From Roseicyclus sediminis (GTDB lineage Bacteria; Pseudomonadota; Alphaproteobacteria; Rhodobacterales; Rhodobacteraceae): a stretch of 64,000 nt of DNA. Below the pieces are notes generated by a model. It searched no databases. It worked only from the letters and a program-made list of their open reading frames with translations, and was not told the DNA's origin. The stretch spans positions 84,655-148,654 of the forward strand of contig NZ_JAOPHT010000009.1 of assembly GCF_025515305.1 (NCBI RefSeq), in the 5' to 3' direction. Below, piece by piece: positions 1-8,260 of the stretch (positions are counted from its first letter, which is position 1; the number at the start of each line of letters is the position of its first letter). The position numbers were made by a program, and so were the translations under genes.

Positions 1-52
1 CGGGGATGTCGTAGCCCACTTCGAGGGCGTCGATGTCGATCACGTCTTTCAT
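1..52 (-). CDS. bhcC: beta-hydroxyaspartate aldolase, N-terminal fragment (cut by window edge)
   Basis: Only the first 17 codons are present, read leftwards from the ATG at 50-52. The peptide begins MKDVID and contains EVGYDIP, which I recognise as the N-terminal pattern of the PLP-dependent beta-hydroxyaspartate aldolase BhcC (D-threonine-aldolase fold). Gene order supports this: it follows bhcA and bhcB on the same strand, with bhcR divergent, as in the known cluster. In that pathway BhcC joins glyoxylate and glycine into beta-hydroxyaspartate. About 100 bp separate it from bhcB, and that gap holds a strong palindrome. Most of the protein is outside the window, so the call depends on context. 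Confidence 0.7.
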   Translation of the reverse strand, partial: MKDVIDIDALEVGYDIP

Positions 53-92
53 TGTGTCACTCCCGTTCGTTCGGTTCGGCCCGTGGCGGTGA

Positions 93-142
93 TGGGCGGA
101 TCGCCCACCCTACGGGCGCCTATCGGGTGGGCGATCCGCCCA
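93..142. repeat. perfect 18-bp inverted repeat between bhcB and bhcC (REP-like)
   Basis: TGGGCGGATCGCCCACCC at 93-110 is the exact reverse complement of 125-142, with a 14-nt loop. It lies between the bhcB stop (155) and the bhcC start (52) of one operon. It could be a repetitive extragenic palindrome, or an RNA hairpin that sets the relative amounts of bhcB and bhcC transcript. There is no T-run, so a strong intrinsic terminator is unlikely. Confidence 0.75.
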
Positions 143-154
143 CCGTTCATTGCG

Positions 155-1120
155 TCATGCCATCCAGGGCAGCTTGTCGAGGTCCACGTTCCCGCCGGTG
201 ATGATCACGCCGACGCGCTTGCCGCGGAAAACCTCGGGGTTCTTCAGGATCGTGGCCAGCGGTACCGCGCAGGACGGCTCCATCACGATCTTCATGCGCT
301 GCCACGTCAGCTTCATGGCATCCACGATCTCCTCTTCGGAGGCCGTAAGGATATCGGTCACGTAGTTCGACACGAAATGCCAGGTGCGTTCCTTCAGCGG
401 CACCTTCAGCCCGTCGGCGATCGTCACCGGTGCGTCGTCGGCGATGATGTGACCGGCCTTGAAGCTGCGATAGGCGTCATCGGCCTGCTCGGGTTCGGCC
501 GCGTAGATCTCGACGTTGGGGGCGATGTTGCTGAGGGTCAGGCAGCAGCCCGACACCATGCCGCCGCCACCGATCGGCGCGATGACGGCGTCGAGCCCCT
601 CGACCTGCTCCATCAGCTCGCGCGAGCAGGTTGCCTGGCCCGCGATCACGCGGGGGTCGTTGTAGGGATGCACGAAATCGGCGCCGGTGCGTTCATGAAC
701 CTCGGCGAAAACAGCTTCCCGCGATGAGGTCGAGGGCTCGCATTCGGTGATCGTGCCGCCATAGCCGCGGACGGCGGCCTTCTTGGCCTCGGGCGCGGTC
801 TTCGGCATCACGACGTGGCACGGAATGCCCCGGCGGCCGGCGGCATAGCTCAGCGACAGCGCGTGGTTGCCGCTGGAATGCGTGGCCACGCCTTTGGCCG
901 CCATCTCGTCCGACAGGCCGAACACCGCGTTCGTCGCACCGCGCACCTTGAAGGCGCCGGCCTTCTGGAAGTTCTCACACTTGAAGAAAAGGTCCGCCCC
1001 GGTCAGCTCGTTCATGAACCGCGAGGTCAGAACCGGCGTCCGGTGGATGTAGGGCGCGATCCGCTCATGCGCGGTCAGCACGTCGTCCCAGCTCGGCAGG
1101 TCCAGTCCGATGTCCTTCAT
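155..1120 (-). CDS. bhcB: beta-hydroxyaspartate dehydratase (PLP, threonine-dehydratase fold)
   Basis: This 321-aa protein is a fold-type II PLP enzyme. The Schiff-base lysine lies in AFKVRG (about K58), the phosphate-binding glycine loop is IGGGGMVSG (about 183-191), and SSGNHA (about 82-87) is the usual family motif. In the beta-hydroxyaspartate cycle BhcB deaminates beta-hydroxyaspartate to iminosuccinate. By sequence alone a serine/threonine dehydratase or threo-3-hydroxyaspartate ammonia-lyase would look similar; bhcA upstream and bhcC downstream decide the call. The start at 1120 is 11 bp from the bhcA stop. The frame stays open far upstream, but that part is antisense-like overlap with bhcA. 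Confidence 0.88.
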   Translation of the reverse strand: MKDIGLDLPSWDDVLTAHERIAPYIHRTPVLTSRFMNELTGADLFFKCENFQKAGAFKVRGATNAVFGLSDEMAAKGVATHSSGNHALSLSYAAGRRGIPCHVVMPKTAPEAKKAAVRGYGGTITECEPSTSSREAVFAEVHERTGADFVHPYNDPRVIAGQATCSRELMEQVEGLDAVIAPIGGGGMVSGCCLTLSNIAPNVEIYAAEPEQADDAYRSFKAGHIIADDAPVTIADGLKVPLKERTWHFVSNYVTDILTASEEEIVDAMKLTWQRMKIVMEPSCAVPLATILKNPEVFRGKRVGVIITGGNVDLDKLPWMA

Positions 1121-1131
1121 GTCCTCACCTT

Positions 1132-2322
1132 TCATTCTGCTGCCAGCGCGACGGGCGCGGCGGTCTTGCGATAGACCTCCTGCGCCGCGGCGACGCCGGA
1201 GCCCAGTTTCACGTTCAGGCCGAGGTCGACCATCGCCATCTCGGCGGTCGCGATGCCAGATAGCGCGAGAACGTCGGTCAGCATCCCCAGGTGCCCGATG
1301 CGGAACACCTTTCCCGCGACCTCGCCCAGTCCGACGCCGAAGGCGACGCCGTAGGTTTCGGCGGCATGGGTGACGATGCGGGTGGCATCGAAACCCTCGG
1401 GCGTGCGGATCGCACTGACCGAGTTCGAGTAGAGCTCGGGCCGTGCCGCGCAGAGTGTGAGGCCCCAGGCCTTGACCGCCGCGCGGACGCCTTCGGCGAT
1501 GCGGGCATGGCGGGCGAAGACGTTGTCCAGCCCCTCGGCCTCGATCATCCCGCAGCTGACCTTGAGGCCATGCAGAAGGCCGACGGCCGGCGTGTAGGGG
1601 TAGCCGTTCGCGGCATAGGTGCGCGCCATGTCGCGGATATCGTAGAAACAGCGGGGCAGGCCGGCGGTCTCGACCGCGGCGAGCGCCTTCTTCGAGAAGC
1701 CCGTGATGGCGAGGCCCGCGGGCAGCATGAAGCCCTTCTGGCTGCCGGTGACGGCGACATCCACGCCCCAGTCGTCGAACTCGAACGGCATCGAAGCGAT
1801 GGAGGAGACGCCATCGACGAAGAGCAGGGCGGGGTGATCCGCGGCGTTCATCGCGCGGCGGACGGCGGCGATATCGGACAGGACGCCCGTCGCGGTCTCG
1901 TTGTGCGTGGCAAGGACCGCCTTGATGCGGTGATCCTTGTCGGCCGTGAGGATTTCCTCGAAGCGGTCGGCGGGGATGCCCTCGCCCCAGGGGGTTTCGA
2001 CAACCTCGACCTTCAGGCCGTGACGCTGGCACATGTCGATCCAGCGGTGGCTGAACATGCCGTTGCGCGCGGCAAGCACCGTGTCGCCGGGGTTCAGGGT
2101 GTTGGTGATCGCCACTTCCCAACCGCCGGTGCCGGTGGCGGGGAAGATGTAGACCTCGGCCGTTTCCGAGCGCAGGACCTTGCGCACGCCGTCGCGGGCG
2201 GGGTGCAGGATGTCGGCGAACATCGCCGACCGGTGGTCCAGCGTGGGCATGTCGCAAGCCCGGCGCAGGCTTTCGGGCATGTTCGTGGGGCCGGGAATGA
2301 ATACGGGGTTCTGGAAGCTCAT
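1132..2322 (-). CDS. bhcA: L-aspartate:glyoxylate aminotransferase (class V PLP)
   Basis: This 396-aa protein belongs to the alanine-glyoxylate/serine-glyoxylate aminotransferase family. It opens with the typical IPGPTNMPESL, has PATGTGGWE at about 61-69, and carries the PLP lysine in TGSQKGFMLP (about K196) preceded by LFVDGVSS (about 167-174). In the beta-hydroxyaspartate cycle BhcA transaminates glyoxylate to glycine using aspartate. It is the first gene of the leftward bhcA-B-C operon and divergent from bhcR. A purine-rich GAGGAG stretch lies before the ATG. Serine-glyoxylate aminotransferase is the alternative; the gene order argues against it. Confidence 0.9.
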   Translation of the reverse strand: MSFQNPVFIPGPTNMPESLRRACDMPTLDHRSAMFADILHPARDGVRKVLRSETAEVYIFPATGTGGWEVAITNTLNPGDTVLAARNGMFSHRWIDMCQRHGLKVEVVETPWGEGIPADRFEEILTADKDHRIKAVLATHNETATGVLSDIAAVRRAMNAADHPALLFVDGVSSIASMPFEFDDWGVDVAVTGSQKGFMLPAGLAITGFSKKALAAVETAGLPRCFYDIRDMARTYAANGYPYTPAVGLLHGLKVSCGMIEAEGLDNVFARHARIAEGVRAAVKAWGLTLCAARPELYSNSVSAIRTPEGFDATRIVTHAAETYGVAFGVGLGEVAGKVFRIGHLGMLTDVLALSGIATAEMAMVDLGLNVKLGSGVAAAQEVYRKTAAPVALAAE

Positions 2323-2386
2323 CGGGGCCGTCTCCTCATCTCTCGTGCTGCAACCTAGGGCGTTGCGCCGCGCTGCACAATTTTTT

Positions 2387-2480
2387 TGAAATCGTTTTTC
2401 AGAAATGATAGAGTGCAGTGAAGTTAAGATATTTCATATGGTTAGAATTTTTCACCCTATGAAAGCGTTTTTCACTGCAC
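2387..2480. promoter_or_regulatory. twin IclR-type operators and long dyad in bhcA-bhcR intergenic region
   Basis: Two 15-bp sites of form TGAAA-N5-TTTCA occur at 2387-2401 and 2460-2474 and differ at one base (TGAAATCGTTTTTCA and TGAAAGCGTTTTTCA). Separately, GTGCAGTGAA at 2413-2422 is the exact reverse complement of 2471-2480. The interval is AT-rich compared with its surroundings. All of this lies between the divergent bhcA and bhcR starts, so it is the likely binding region for BhcR. Confidence 0.65.
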
Positions 2481-2505
2481 TGCAGCAATGATCTGGGAGC
2501 CACCG

Positions 2506-3354
2506 ATGCGCGACGACCTGAACAGCGAATCCTCCGCGCGCGCGGAGGGGAGAGGGCGTGGCCGGGGGCGGCCCAAGGCCTGGGATGACCGCACCGAGCA
2601 GAACACGATCAAGTCGCTCGACAGGGCGATGGAGGTGTTCGAACACCTCTCGACCACGTCGGGCGCCACGCTGTCGCAGCTTGCCGCCGACACGGCGCAG
2701 GCGCCGGCCACGGTCTACCGCATCCTCGTGACGCTCGAGGCGCGCGGGCTGGTGGAGTTCGATGCCGGTCCGCAGCTCTGGCATATCGGGCCGCGTGCCT
2801 TCCTGATCGGGGCGCGCTACCTGCGGCGCACCTCGCTGGTGGAGCGAGCACGCCCCGTCCTGCGCCGGCTGATGGAGGCGACGGGCGAGACCGCGAACCT
2901 CGGTATCGCGCGGGGTGCGGACGTGCTCTTCGTCAGCCAGGTCGAGACGCATGCCTCGATCCGTGCCTTCTTTCCCCCCGGAACGCTGTCGCCCATGCAC
3001 GCCTCCGGCATTGGCAAGGCGCTTCTGGCGGAGCTTCCGGCCGGGCGGCGCGCCCAGCTCATGGCGACACGGCCGCTGGAGCGGTTCACCTCACGCACCC
3101 TGACCGACAGCGAGGCGCTGGCCGGAGATCTCGCGGAGACACGCGCGCGGGGCTACGCGATCGACGACGAGGAGAAGACCGAAGGCATGCGCTGCATCGC
3201 CGCTCCGGTCTTCGATCTTCACGGCGAGGCCGTCGCGGGATTGTCGGTGTCGGGGCCGTCTGGCCGTGTCTCGCCCGACCGGGTGCCGCGGCTGGCGCAG
3301 GCCGTCATGGACGCGGCGCGCGAGTTGTCGGCGGCGATGGGCGCAGCGGACTGA
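2506..3354 (+). CDS. bhcR: IclR-family regulator of the beta-hydroxyaspartate cycle
   Basis: This IclR-type regulator has an N-terminal winged helix (KSLDRAMEVFEHL through VYRILVTLEARGLVEF) and a C-terminal IclR effector domain (SGIGKALLAELPAG, AAPVFDLHGEAVAGLSVSGP). It is divergent from bhcA. In the known system BhcR is glyoxylate-responsive. I prefer the ATG at 2506 (282 aa) because GGGAG sits 6 nt upstream. An in-frame ATG at 2488 (288 aa) has no clear ribosome-binding site and lies almost on the operator dyad. The N-terminus has a basic, Arg/Gly-rich stretch (GRGRGRGRPK) before the HTH. Confidence 0.88.
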   Translation: MRDDLNSESSARAEGRGRGRGRPKAWDDRTEQNTIKSLDRAMEVFEHLSTTSGATLSQLAADTAQAPATVYRILVTLEARGLVEFDAGPQLWHIGPRAFLIGARYLRRTSLVERARPVLRRLMEATGETANLGIARGADVLFVSQVETHASIRAFFPPGTLSPMHASGIGKALLAELPAGRRAQLMATRPLERFTSRTLTDSEALAGDLAETRARGYAIDDEEKTEGMRCIAAPVFDLHGEAVAGLSVSGPSGRVSPDRVPRLAQAVMDAARELSAAMGAAD

Positions 3355-3359
3355 GGGTA

Positions 3360-3980
3360 TCAGAAACGCAGGCCGCCCCGCAGGCTGAGCGTATCGATCT
3401 CGGTCTCGAACGTACTGAGGGCATTCGAACCGCCGAGGTCGCGCCTCGTGTAGTCGGCGCCGAGGAAGATCCGCTCGGTGACGTTGTATTCCACGCCGAT
3501 GCCGAAATTCATGCCGTCGGTATCGACCGGGTTCGGCGCCGTGGGCGCGACCGTGCCCCAGGAATAGCCGAGCGCGCCGTAGACCATGAAGCCACCCACG
3601 GCGTACCCGGCGCGGCCGCGCACATCGAACAGCGACTCGTATGCGGCAATGCCGCCACCGGCGGGCCACGCGAAGTCGTTCGACCGAAGGAACCTGACCT
3701 CGCCGCCGAAGACGAGGCTTCCCGCCTGCCAGTTGTAACCACCCGAAAGGCCGAGCGTGGTGCCCGCGTCGAACGCCGAGGTGAGCGGCGCGTTCGTGAT
3801 CGACCCGTCGATGGTGCCGAACTCAAGGGCGCCGTAGAAGCCGGAAAACGCGTCAGACGAAGGTGCAGGCGATTGCACGACGGCAGCCGGAGGTGCCGGG
3901 GGCGCGTCAAGCGGGCCCGCGACAGCGGACCCTGCCGCGCAAAGCAGCGCAACTGTGGCGATGATGCTCGATCTGGGCAA
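3360..3980 (-). CDS. outer-membrane beta-barrel protein (Omp25/opacity type)
   Basis: This 206-aa protein starts with a signal peptide (hydrophobic core IIATVALLCAAGSAVAG, cleavage near residue 20-22), then a Pro/Ala-rich linker. The rest alternates aromatic and polar residues (FYGALEFG, LGLSGGYNWQAGSLVFGGEVRF, GYAVGGFMVYGALGYSWG split over the barrel) and ends LRGGLRF with a terminal Phe, the usual signal for outer-membrane insertion. The length fits an eight-stranded barrel of the alphaproteobacterial Omp25/RopB family. Its stop is 6 bp from the bhcR stop and the two genes converge. No specific function can be given. Confidence 0.8.
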   Translation of the reverse strand: MPRSSIIATVALLCAAGSAVAGPLDAPPAPPAAVVQSPAPSSDAFSGFYGALEFGTIDGSITNAPLTSAFDAGTTLGLSGGYNWQAGSLVFGGEVRFLRSNDFAWPAGGGIAAYESLFDVRGRAGYAVGGFMVYGALGYSWGTVAPTAPNPVDTDGMNFGIGVEYNVTERIFLGADYTRRDLGGSNALSTFETEIDTLSLRGGLRF

Positions 3981-4099
3981 CGCGATTATCCCTCTTGTGC
4001 GCTTGCACTGTAATTATATCGCAACTGCCTTGTCGCAAAAAGGGCTTTAGGATTTGCGAACGTTCCCGGTGGCCCGGGCACAACACGCGTCCCCGGTGT

Positions 4100-4576
4100 C
4101 TATCCGCCCGTTCGGTCCTTGACCGCTTCCATCGAGACATGGGTCGAGGTGCTGGCGACATGGGGCAGGGCCGAGATCACCTCTCCAAGCACCCGGCGAT
4201 AGGCGTCTATGTCGGCGCTGCGGACCTTCAGCAGGTAGTCGAAGGCACCCGCGATCATGTGGCACTCCTCGATCGAGGGCACCTTCCGGACTGCTGCGTT
4301 GAAGGCCCGCAGCGCGGCCTCCCGCGTGTCCGAGAGCTTCACTTCGACGAAGGTGACATGACTCCGCCCGAGCTTGGCGGGGTCGAGCACCGCCCGGTAT
4401 CCGAGGATGTAGCCCGCCGCCTCAAGACGCCGGATCCGCACCTGGCAGGGTGTCTTCGACAGGCCCACGCGCCGTGCGATCTCGGTGACCGGAAGACGCC
4501 CCTCCCGGGCAAGCAGATCGAGGATGCGACGGTCCGCGGCGTCGATCAGACCGGAATCGGCGGATTTCATGGGCAT
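4100..4576 (-). CDS. putR: Lrp/AsnC-family regulator of proline catabolism
   Basis: This 158-aa Lrp-type protein has an N-terminal HTH (DAADRRILDLLAREGRLPV, then EIARRVGLSKTPCQVRIRRL) and a C-terminal RAM ligand-binding domain (HVTFVEVKLSD, ECHMIAGAFDYLLKVRS). It is divergent from putA across 94 bp. In alphaproteobacteria an adjacent Lrp-type PutR usually activates putA in response to proline. The start may be the ATG at 4576 or, three codons on, the one at 4567; neither has a strong ribosome-binding site. The symbol is based on position. Confidence 0.85.
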   Translation of the reverse strand: MPMKSADSGLIDAADRRILDLLAREGRLPVTEIARRVGLSKTPCQVRIRRLEAAGYILGYRAVLDPAKLGRSHVTFVEVKLSDTREAALRAFNAAVRKVPSIEECHMIAGAFDYLLKVRSADIDAYRRVLGEVISALPHVASTSTHVSMEAVKDRTGG

Positions 4577-4670
4577 AAGGTCTAAAGGTGTACCAAAAAT
4601 TTAGGCGATTGCTCGGAAATCTGCCACAAAATGGGAAATTCGACCACTGAAAATCGGTTATGGTCCTGCC

Positions 4671-7600
4671 ATGACCGACCTGAGCGCCCTCGCCCCCGAC
4701 CTCCACGCCCGTCGCAACGCGATCCGGGCCTTCCACCGCGCCCCCGAGGCCGAGGTTCTTGATGCCTTGACCGCACTTCCGCCGATGACCGCGTCCGCGC
4801 GCCTTGCCGCCGCCCGGCGCGGGGCCGACTACGTGTCGCGCATGCGCGGCGGGTCCCGCCCAGGGCTGATGGAGGTGTTTCTCGCCGAATACGGCCTGTC
4901 GACGGAGGAGGGCATCGCCCTGATGTGTCTTGCCGAGGCGCTCCTGCGGGTGCCGGATGCCGAGACGGTCGACGCGCTCATCGAGGACAAGATCGCGCCG
5001 TCGGAATGGGGCGCGCACCTCGGCCATTCCTCCTCGCCGCTGGTCAATGCCTCGACATGGGCGCTGATGTTGACGGGGCGCGTCCTGCGCGAGGGCGAGG
5101 GGCAGGGCGTCGCGCGCACGCTCCGTGGCGCGGTGAAGCGGCTGGGCGAACCAGTGATCCGCACCGCCGTCCGCCGTGCGATGCGCGAGATGGGCAACCA
5201 GTTCGTCCTCGGCGAGGATATCGGCGCCGCAATGGCGCGGGCCGCGGCGCAGGAGGCGCGCGGCTACACCTATTCCTACGACATGCTCGGCGAGGCCGCG
5301 TTGACGGCGGCAGACGCCGAGGCGTTCTTCCGGTCCTATTCCGATGCGATCGCGCGGCTGTCGCTCAGGTCGCGTTCGGCGCTCGTGGCGGACAATCCCG
5401 GCATCTCGATCAAGCTGTCCGCGCTGCACCCGCGCTACGAGGAGGCGCAGGCCGCCCGCGTGATGGCGGAACTCGTGCCCCGCGTCCGCGATCTGGCACG
5501 AGCCGCGCGCGCGGCGAACATGGGCCTGTCGATCGACGCGGAGGAGGCCGACCGCCTGGAGCTGTCGCTCGACGTGATCGAGGCCGTCGCGCGCGACCCC
5601 GAACTCGACGGATGGGAAGGTTTCGGCATCGTCGTGCAGGCCTATTCGCGCCGCGCCGCGCCGGTGATCGACTGGACCGCGGCGCTGGCGCAGACGCTCG
5701 GGCGGCGCATGATGGTGCGGCTCGTCAAGGGGGCCTACTGGGACACCGAGATCAAGCGCGCCCAGGTGGACGGGCTGTCCGACTTCCCGGTCTTCACCCG
5801 CAAGGCCGCGACCGATGTCTCCTACCTCGCCTGCGCGCGGAAGCTTCTGGACGCGGCGCCGCTTCTGTTTCCGCAATTCGCGACCCACAACGCCCACACC
5901 GTGGCCGCCATCCTGGAAATGGCCGCGGCCGAGCGCATGGGCTTCGAGTTCCAGCGTCTGCATGGAATGGGCGAGGCGCTCCATGACACGGTGATGGGCG
6001 AGGAAGGCACGCGCTGCCGCATCTATGCGCCGGTGGGCGCGCATCGCGACCTGCTCGCCTACCTCGTGCGGCGGCTGCTCGAAAACGGGGCCAACTCGTC
6101 CTTCGTGAACCGGGTCCTCGACACCACGGTCCCGGCCGAGACGGTGGCCGCCGACCCCTTCGCGGCCGAGGGCCTTGGCGCGCCGCATCCCGCGGTCCGC
6201 GCGCCGGCCGATCTCTTCGCGCCCGAACGGCCGAATTCGGACGGCCTCGACCTTCACGACCGGGTGGTGCTCGGCGCCTGGAACGACGAACGCGCACCGT
6301 TCCGCACCGCGACGTGGGAGGCTGGCCCGATCCTTGCAGTGACGCCCGAGGCGGGGATGACCGAGGAGGTGCGCAACCCCGCGGACCCCGATGACCTCGT
6401 CGGGCGCGTGCGCCTTGCCACCGCCGCGGACGTGGCCCGCGCCGCCGAGGCCGCTCGGCCCTGGGACGCGGATACAGGCGCGCGGGGCGCGATCCTCGCG
6501 CGCGCCGCCGACCTCTACGAGGCCCACGCGCCGGAATTGCATGCGCTTCTCGCGCGCGAGGCCGGCAAGACCCCGCGCGATGCCGTCTCGGAACTGCGCG
6601 AGGCGGTGGACTTCCTGCGCTACTACGGCGCGCAGGCCGCGACGCTGACCGATCCGCCCCAGGGCATCTTCGCCTGCATCAGCCCCTGGAACTTCCCGCT
6701 CGCCATCTTCACGGGGCAGCTCGCGGCAGCTCTCGCCGCCGGCAACGCGGTTCTGGCAAAGCCCGCCGAGGCGACGCCGCTCATCGCGGCACGGGCCGTC
6801 GCACTCCTTCACGAGGCCGGCGTGCCGCGCGGGGCGCTCCAATTCCTCCCGGGCACCGGGGCCGAGGTCGGCGCGGCGCTGACCGCGCACCCGGCGGTCT
6901 CGGGCGTGGCCTTCACCGGCTCGACCGCCACCGCGCAGGCGATCAACCGGACCATGGCGGCGTATCTCGACCCTTCCGCGCCGCTCATCGCAGAAACCGG
7001 CGGGATCAACGCGATGGTGGTCGATTCCACCGCGCTTCCCGAACAGGCCGTGCGCGACATCCTCGCCTCCGCCTTCCAGTCCGCGGGTCAGCGGTGTTCG
7101 GCGCTTCGCGTCCTCTACCTGCAGGAGGACATCGCGGAGCCCTTCCTTGAGATGCTCTTCGGCGCCATGGACGAACTTCGCACGGGCGATCCCTGGCTGC
7201 CCGAGACCGATATCGGCCCGGTCATCGACGCGCGCGCGCGGCAGGGTATCCTCGACCATATCGACGCCGCGCGGGCAGAGGGGCGTGTCCTCCACGAGAT
7301 CGCGGTGCCGGAACGGGGCCATTTCGTCGGCCCGACCGTCCTGCGCGTGGGCGGAATGGCCGATGTGACGCGCGAGGTCTTCGGCCCGGTTCTCCACCTG
7401 GCGACATTCGGCGCGGAGGATCTCGACGCGGTGATCGGCGCGGTGAACGCCTCGGGCTACGGGCTGACCTTCGGGCTGCACAGCCGGATCGACGCCCGCG
7501 TCGAGGAGGTCCGCCGGACCGTCCGCGCGGGCAACCTCTACGTCAACCGCAACCAGATCGGCGCGGTCGTCGGCAGTCAGCCTTTCGGGGGTTGCGGCCT

Positions 7601-8171
7601 CTCCGGGACAGGGCCCAAGGCCGGCGGTCCGCGCTATCTGCCCCGTTTCTGCAAGCCGGAGGCGGCGCAGGGCAGGCCCGGCGAGGGTCCGGTCCTGTCG
7701 CCTGAAACGGTCGCTGCCCGCATCGCGAGCCTGCCGCCGCCCGCCGCGCCGTCGGAGGCCGTCAGCCTTCCGGGGCCGACCGGCGAGTCGAACCGCTACG
7801 TGACCGCTCCGCGCGGCATCGTCCTCTGTCTCGGGCCAGGGCGCGAGGCGGCGCTGGCCCAGGCGGCACAGGCGCGCGCGGCAGGGTGCCCGGCGCTTGC
7901 CGTGACACCGGGGCTTGCGCCCGGGGAGGGGCTCGACGGAACGCTCGATCCCGGCGCGTTGACACGCCTGTCCGGCATCGATGCCGTCGCCTATCGGGGC
8001 CGGGACGAGACCGCGCGCGCGTTTCGTGTCGCGCTGGCGTCGCGGGAGGGGGCGATCGTGCCCCTGATCACGGCGGCGGACATCTCGCCCTACTGCCTGG
8101 AGGAGCGGCACCTGTGCATCGACACCACGGCCTCGGGCGGCAACGCGAGCCTGCTGGCGCGCGCCGGCTGA
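4671..8171 (+). CDS. putA: bifunctional proline dehydrogenase / L-glutamate-gamma-semialdehyde dehydrogenase
   Basis: This 1166-aa protein oxidises proline to glutamate in two steps. The PRODH barrel has NPGISIKLSALHPRYE (about 242-257), RLVKGAYWDTEIKRAQ (about 351-366) and QRLHGMGE (about 427-434). The aldehyde dehydrogenase half has ACISPWNFPLAIFTGQLAAA (about 664-683), FTGSTATAQ (about 748-756) and the catalytic cysteine in QSAGQRCSALRV (about C809). A C-terminal extension of roughly 170 residues follows the NAD domain. The N-terminus begins directly at the PutA arm and lacks the ribbon-helix-helix DNA-binding domain of enterobacterial PutA. That fits control by the separate divergent putR. 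PutA of this kind acts at the inner face of the cytoplasmic membrane. Confidence 0.96.
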   Translation: MTDLSALAPDLHARRNAIRAFHRAPEAEVLDALTALPPMTASARLAAARRGADYVSRMRGGSRPGLMEVFLAEYGLSTEEGIALMCLAEALLRVPDAETVDALIEDKIAPSEWGAHLGHSSSPLVNASTWALMLTGRVLREGEGQGVARTLRGAVKRLGEPVIRTAVRRAMREMGNQFVLGEDIGAAMARAAAQEARGYTYSYDMLGEAALTAADAEAFFRSYSDAIARLSLRSRSALVADNPGISIKLSALHPRYEEAQAARVMAELVPRVRDLARAARAANMGLSIDAEEADRLELSLDVIEAVARDPELDGWEGFGIVVQAYSRRAAPVIDWTAALAQTLGRRMMVRLVKGAYWDTEIKRAQVDGLSDFPVFTRKAATDVSYLACARKLLDAAPLLFPQFATHNAHTVAAILEMAAAERMGFEFQRLHGMGEALHDTVMGEEGTRCRIYAPVGAHRDLLAYLVRRLLENGANSSFVNRVLDTTVPAETVAADPFAAEGLGAPHPAVRAPADLFAPERPNSDGLDLHDRVVLGAWNDERAPFRTATWEAGPILAVTPEAGMTEEVRNPADPDDLVGRVRLATAADVARAAEAARPWDADTGARGAILARAADLYEAHAPELHALLAREAGKTPRDAVSELREAVDFLRYYGAQAATLTDPPQGIFACISPWNFPLAIFTGQLAAALAAGNAVLAKPAEATPLIAARAVALLHEAGVPRGALQFLPGTGAEVGAALTAHPAVSGVAFTGSTATAQAINRTMAAYLDPSAPLIAETGGINAMVVDSTALPEQAVRDILASAFQSAGQRCSALRVLYLQEDIAEPFLEMLFGAMDELRTGDPWLPETDIGPVIDARARQGILDHIDAARAEGRVLHEIAVPERGHFVGPTVLRVGGMADVTREVFGPVLHLATFGAEDLDAVIGAVNASGYGLTFGLHSRIDARVEEVRRTVRAGNLYVNRNQIGAVVGSQPFGGCGLSGTGPKAGGPRYLPRFCKPEAAQGRPGEGPVLSPETVAARIASLPPPAAPSEAVSLPGPTGESNRYVTAPRGIVLCLGPGREAALAQAAQARAAGCPALAVTPGLAPGEGLDGTLDPGALTRLSGIDAVAYRGRDETARAFRVALASREGAIVPLITAADISPYCLEERHLCIDTTASGGNASLLARAG

Positions 8172-8219
8172 CGGGGCCCCCCTTCATCCTGGCAAGAAAC
8201 TCCCGCCGGAGGCATCAGT

Positions 8220-8250
8220 GGCGCCGTGGGGCTCAAGGCCCCGCGGCGCC
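8220..8250. terminator. GC-rich hairpin between convergent putA and SDR genes
   Basis: GGCGCCGTGGGGC (8220-8232) pairs with GCCCCGCGGCGCC (8238-8250), with one mismatch and a 5-nt loop. It sits between the putA stop (8171) and the stop of the leftward SDR gene (8261), where a bidirectional terminator is expected. There is no clear T-run on either strand, so termination efficiency is uncertain. Confidence 0.55.
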
Positions 8251-8260
8251 GCTTCACGTT

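Noticed and set aside
1121..2257. Upstream extension of the bhcB frame through bhcA
   Set aside because: The extension is an out-of-frame shadow of bhcA; the PLP enzyme begins at 1120.
4422..8111. Very long open frame on the minus strand antisense to putA (over 1200 codons)
   Set aside because: It mirrors the codon structure of putA in a GC-rich genome, its translation is Arg/Gly/His-rich low complexity, and putA and putR have full family motifs.
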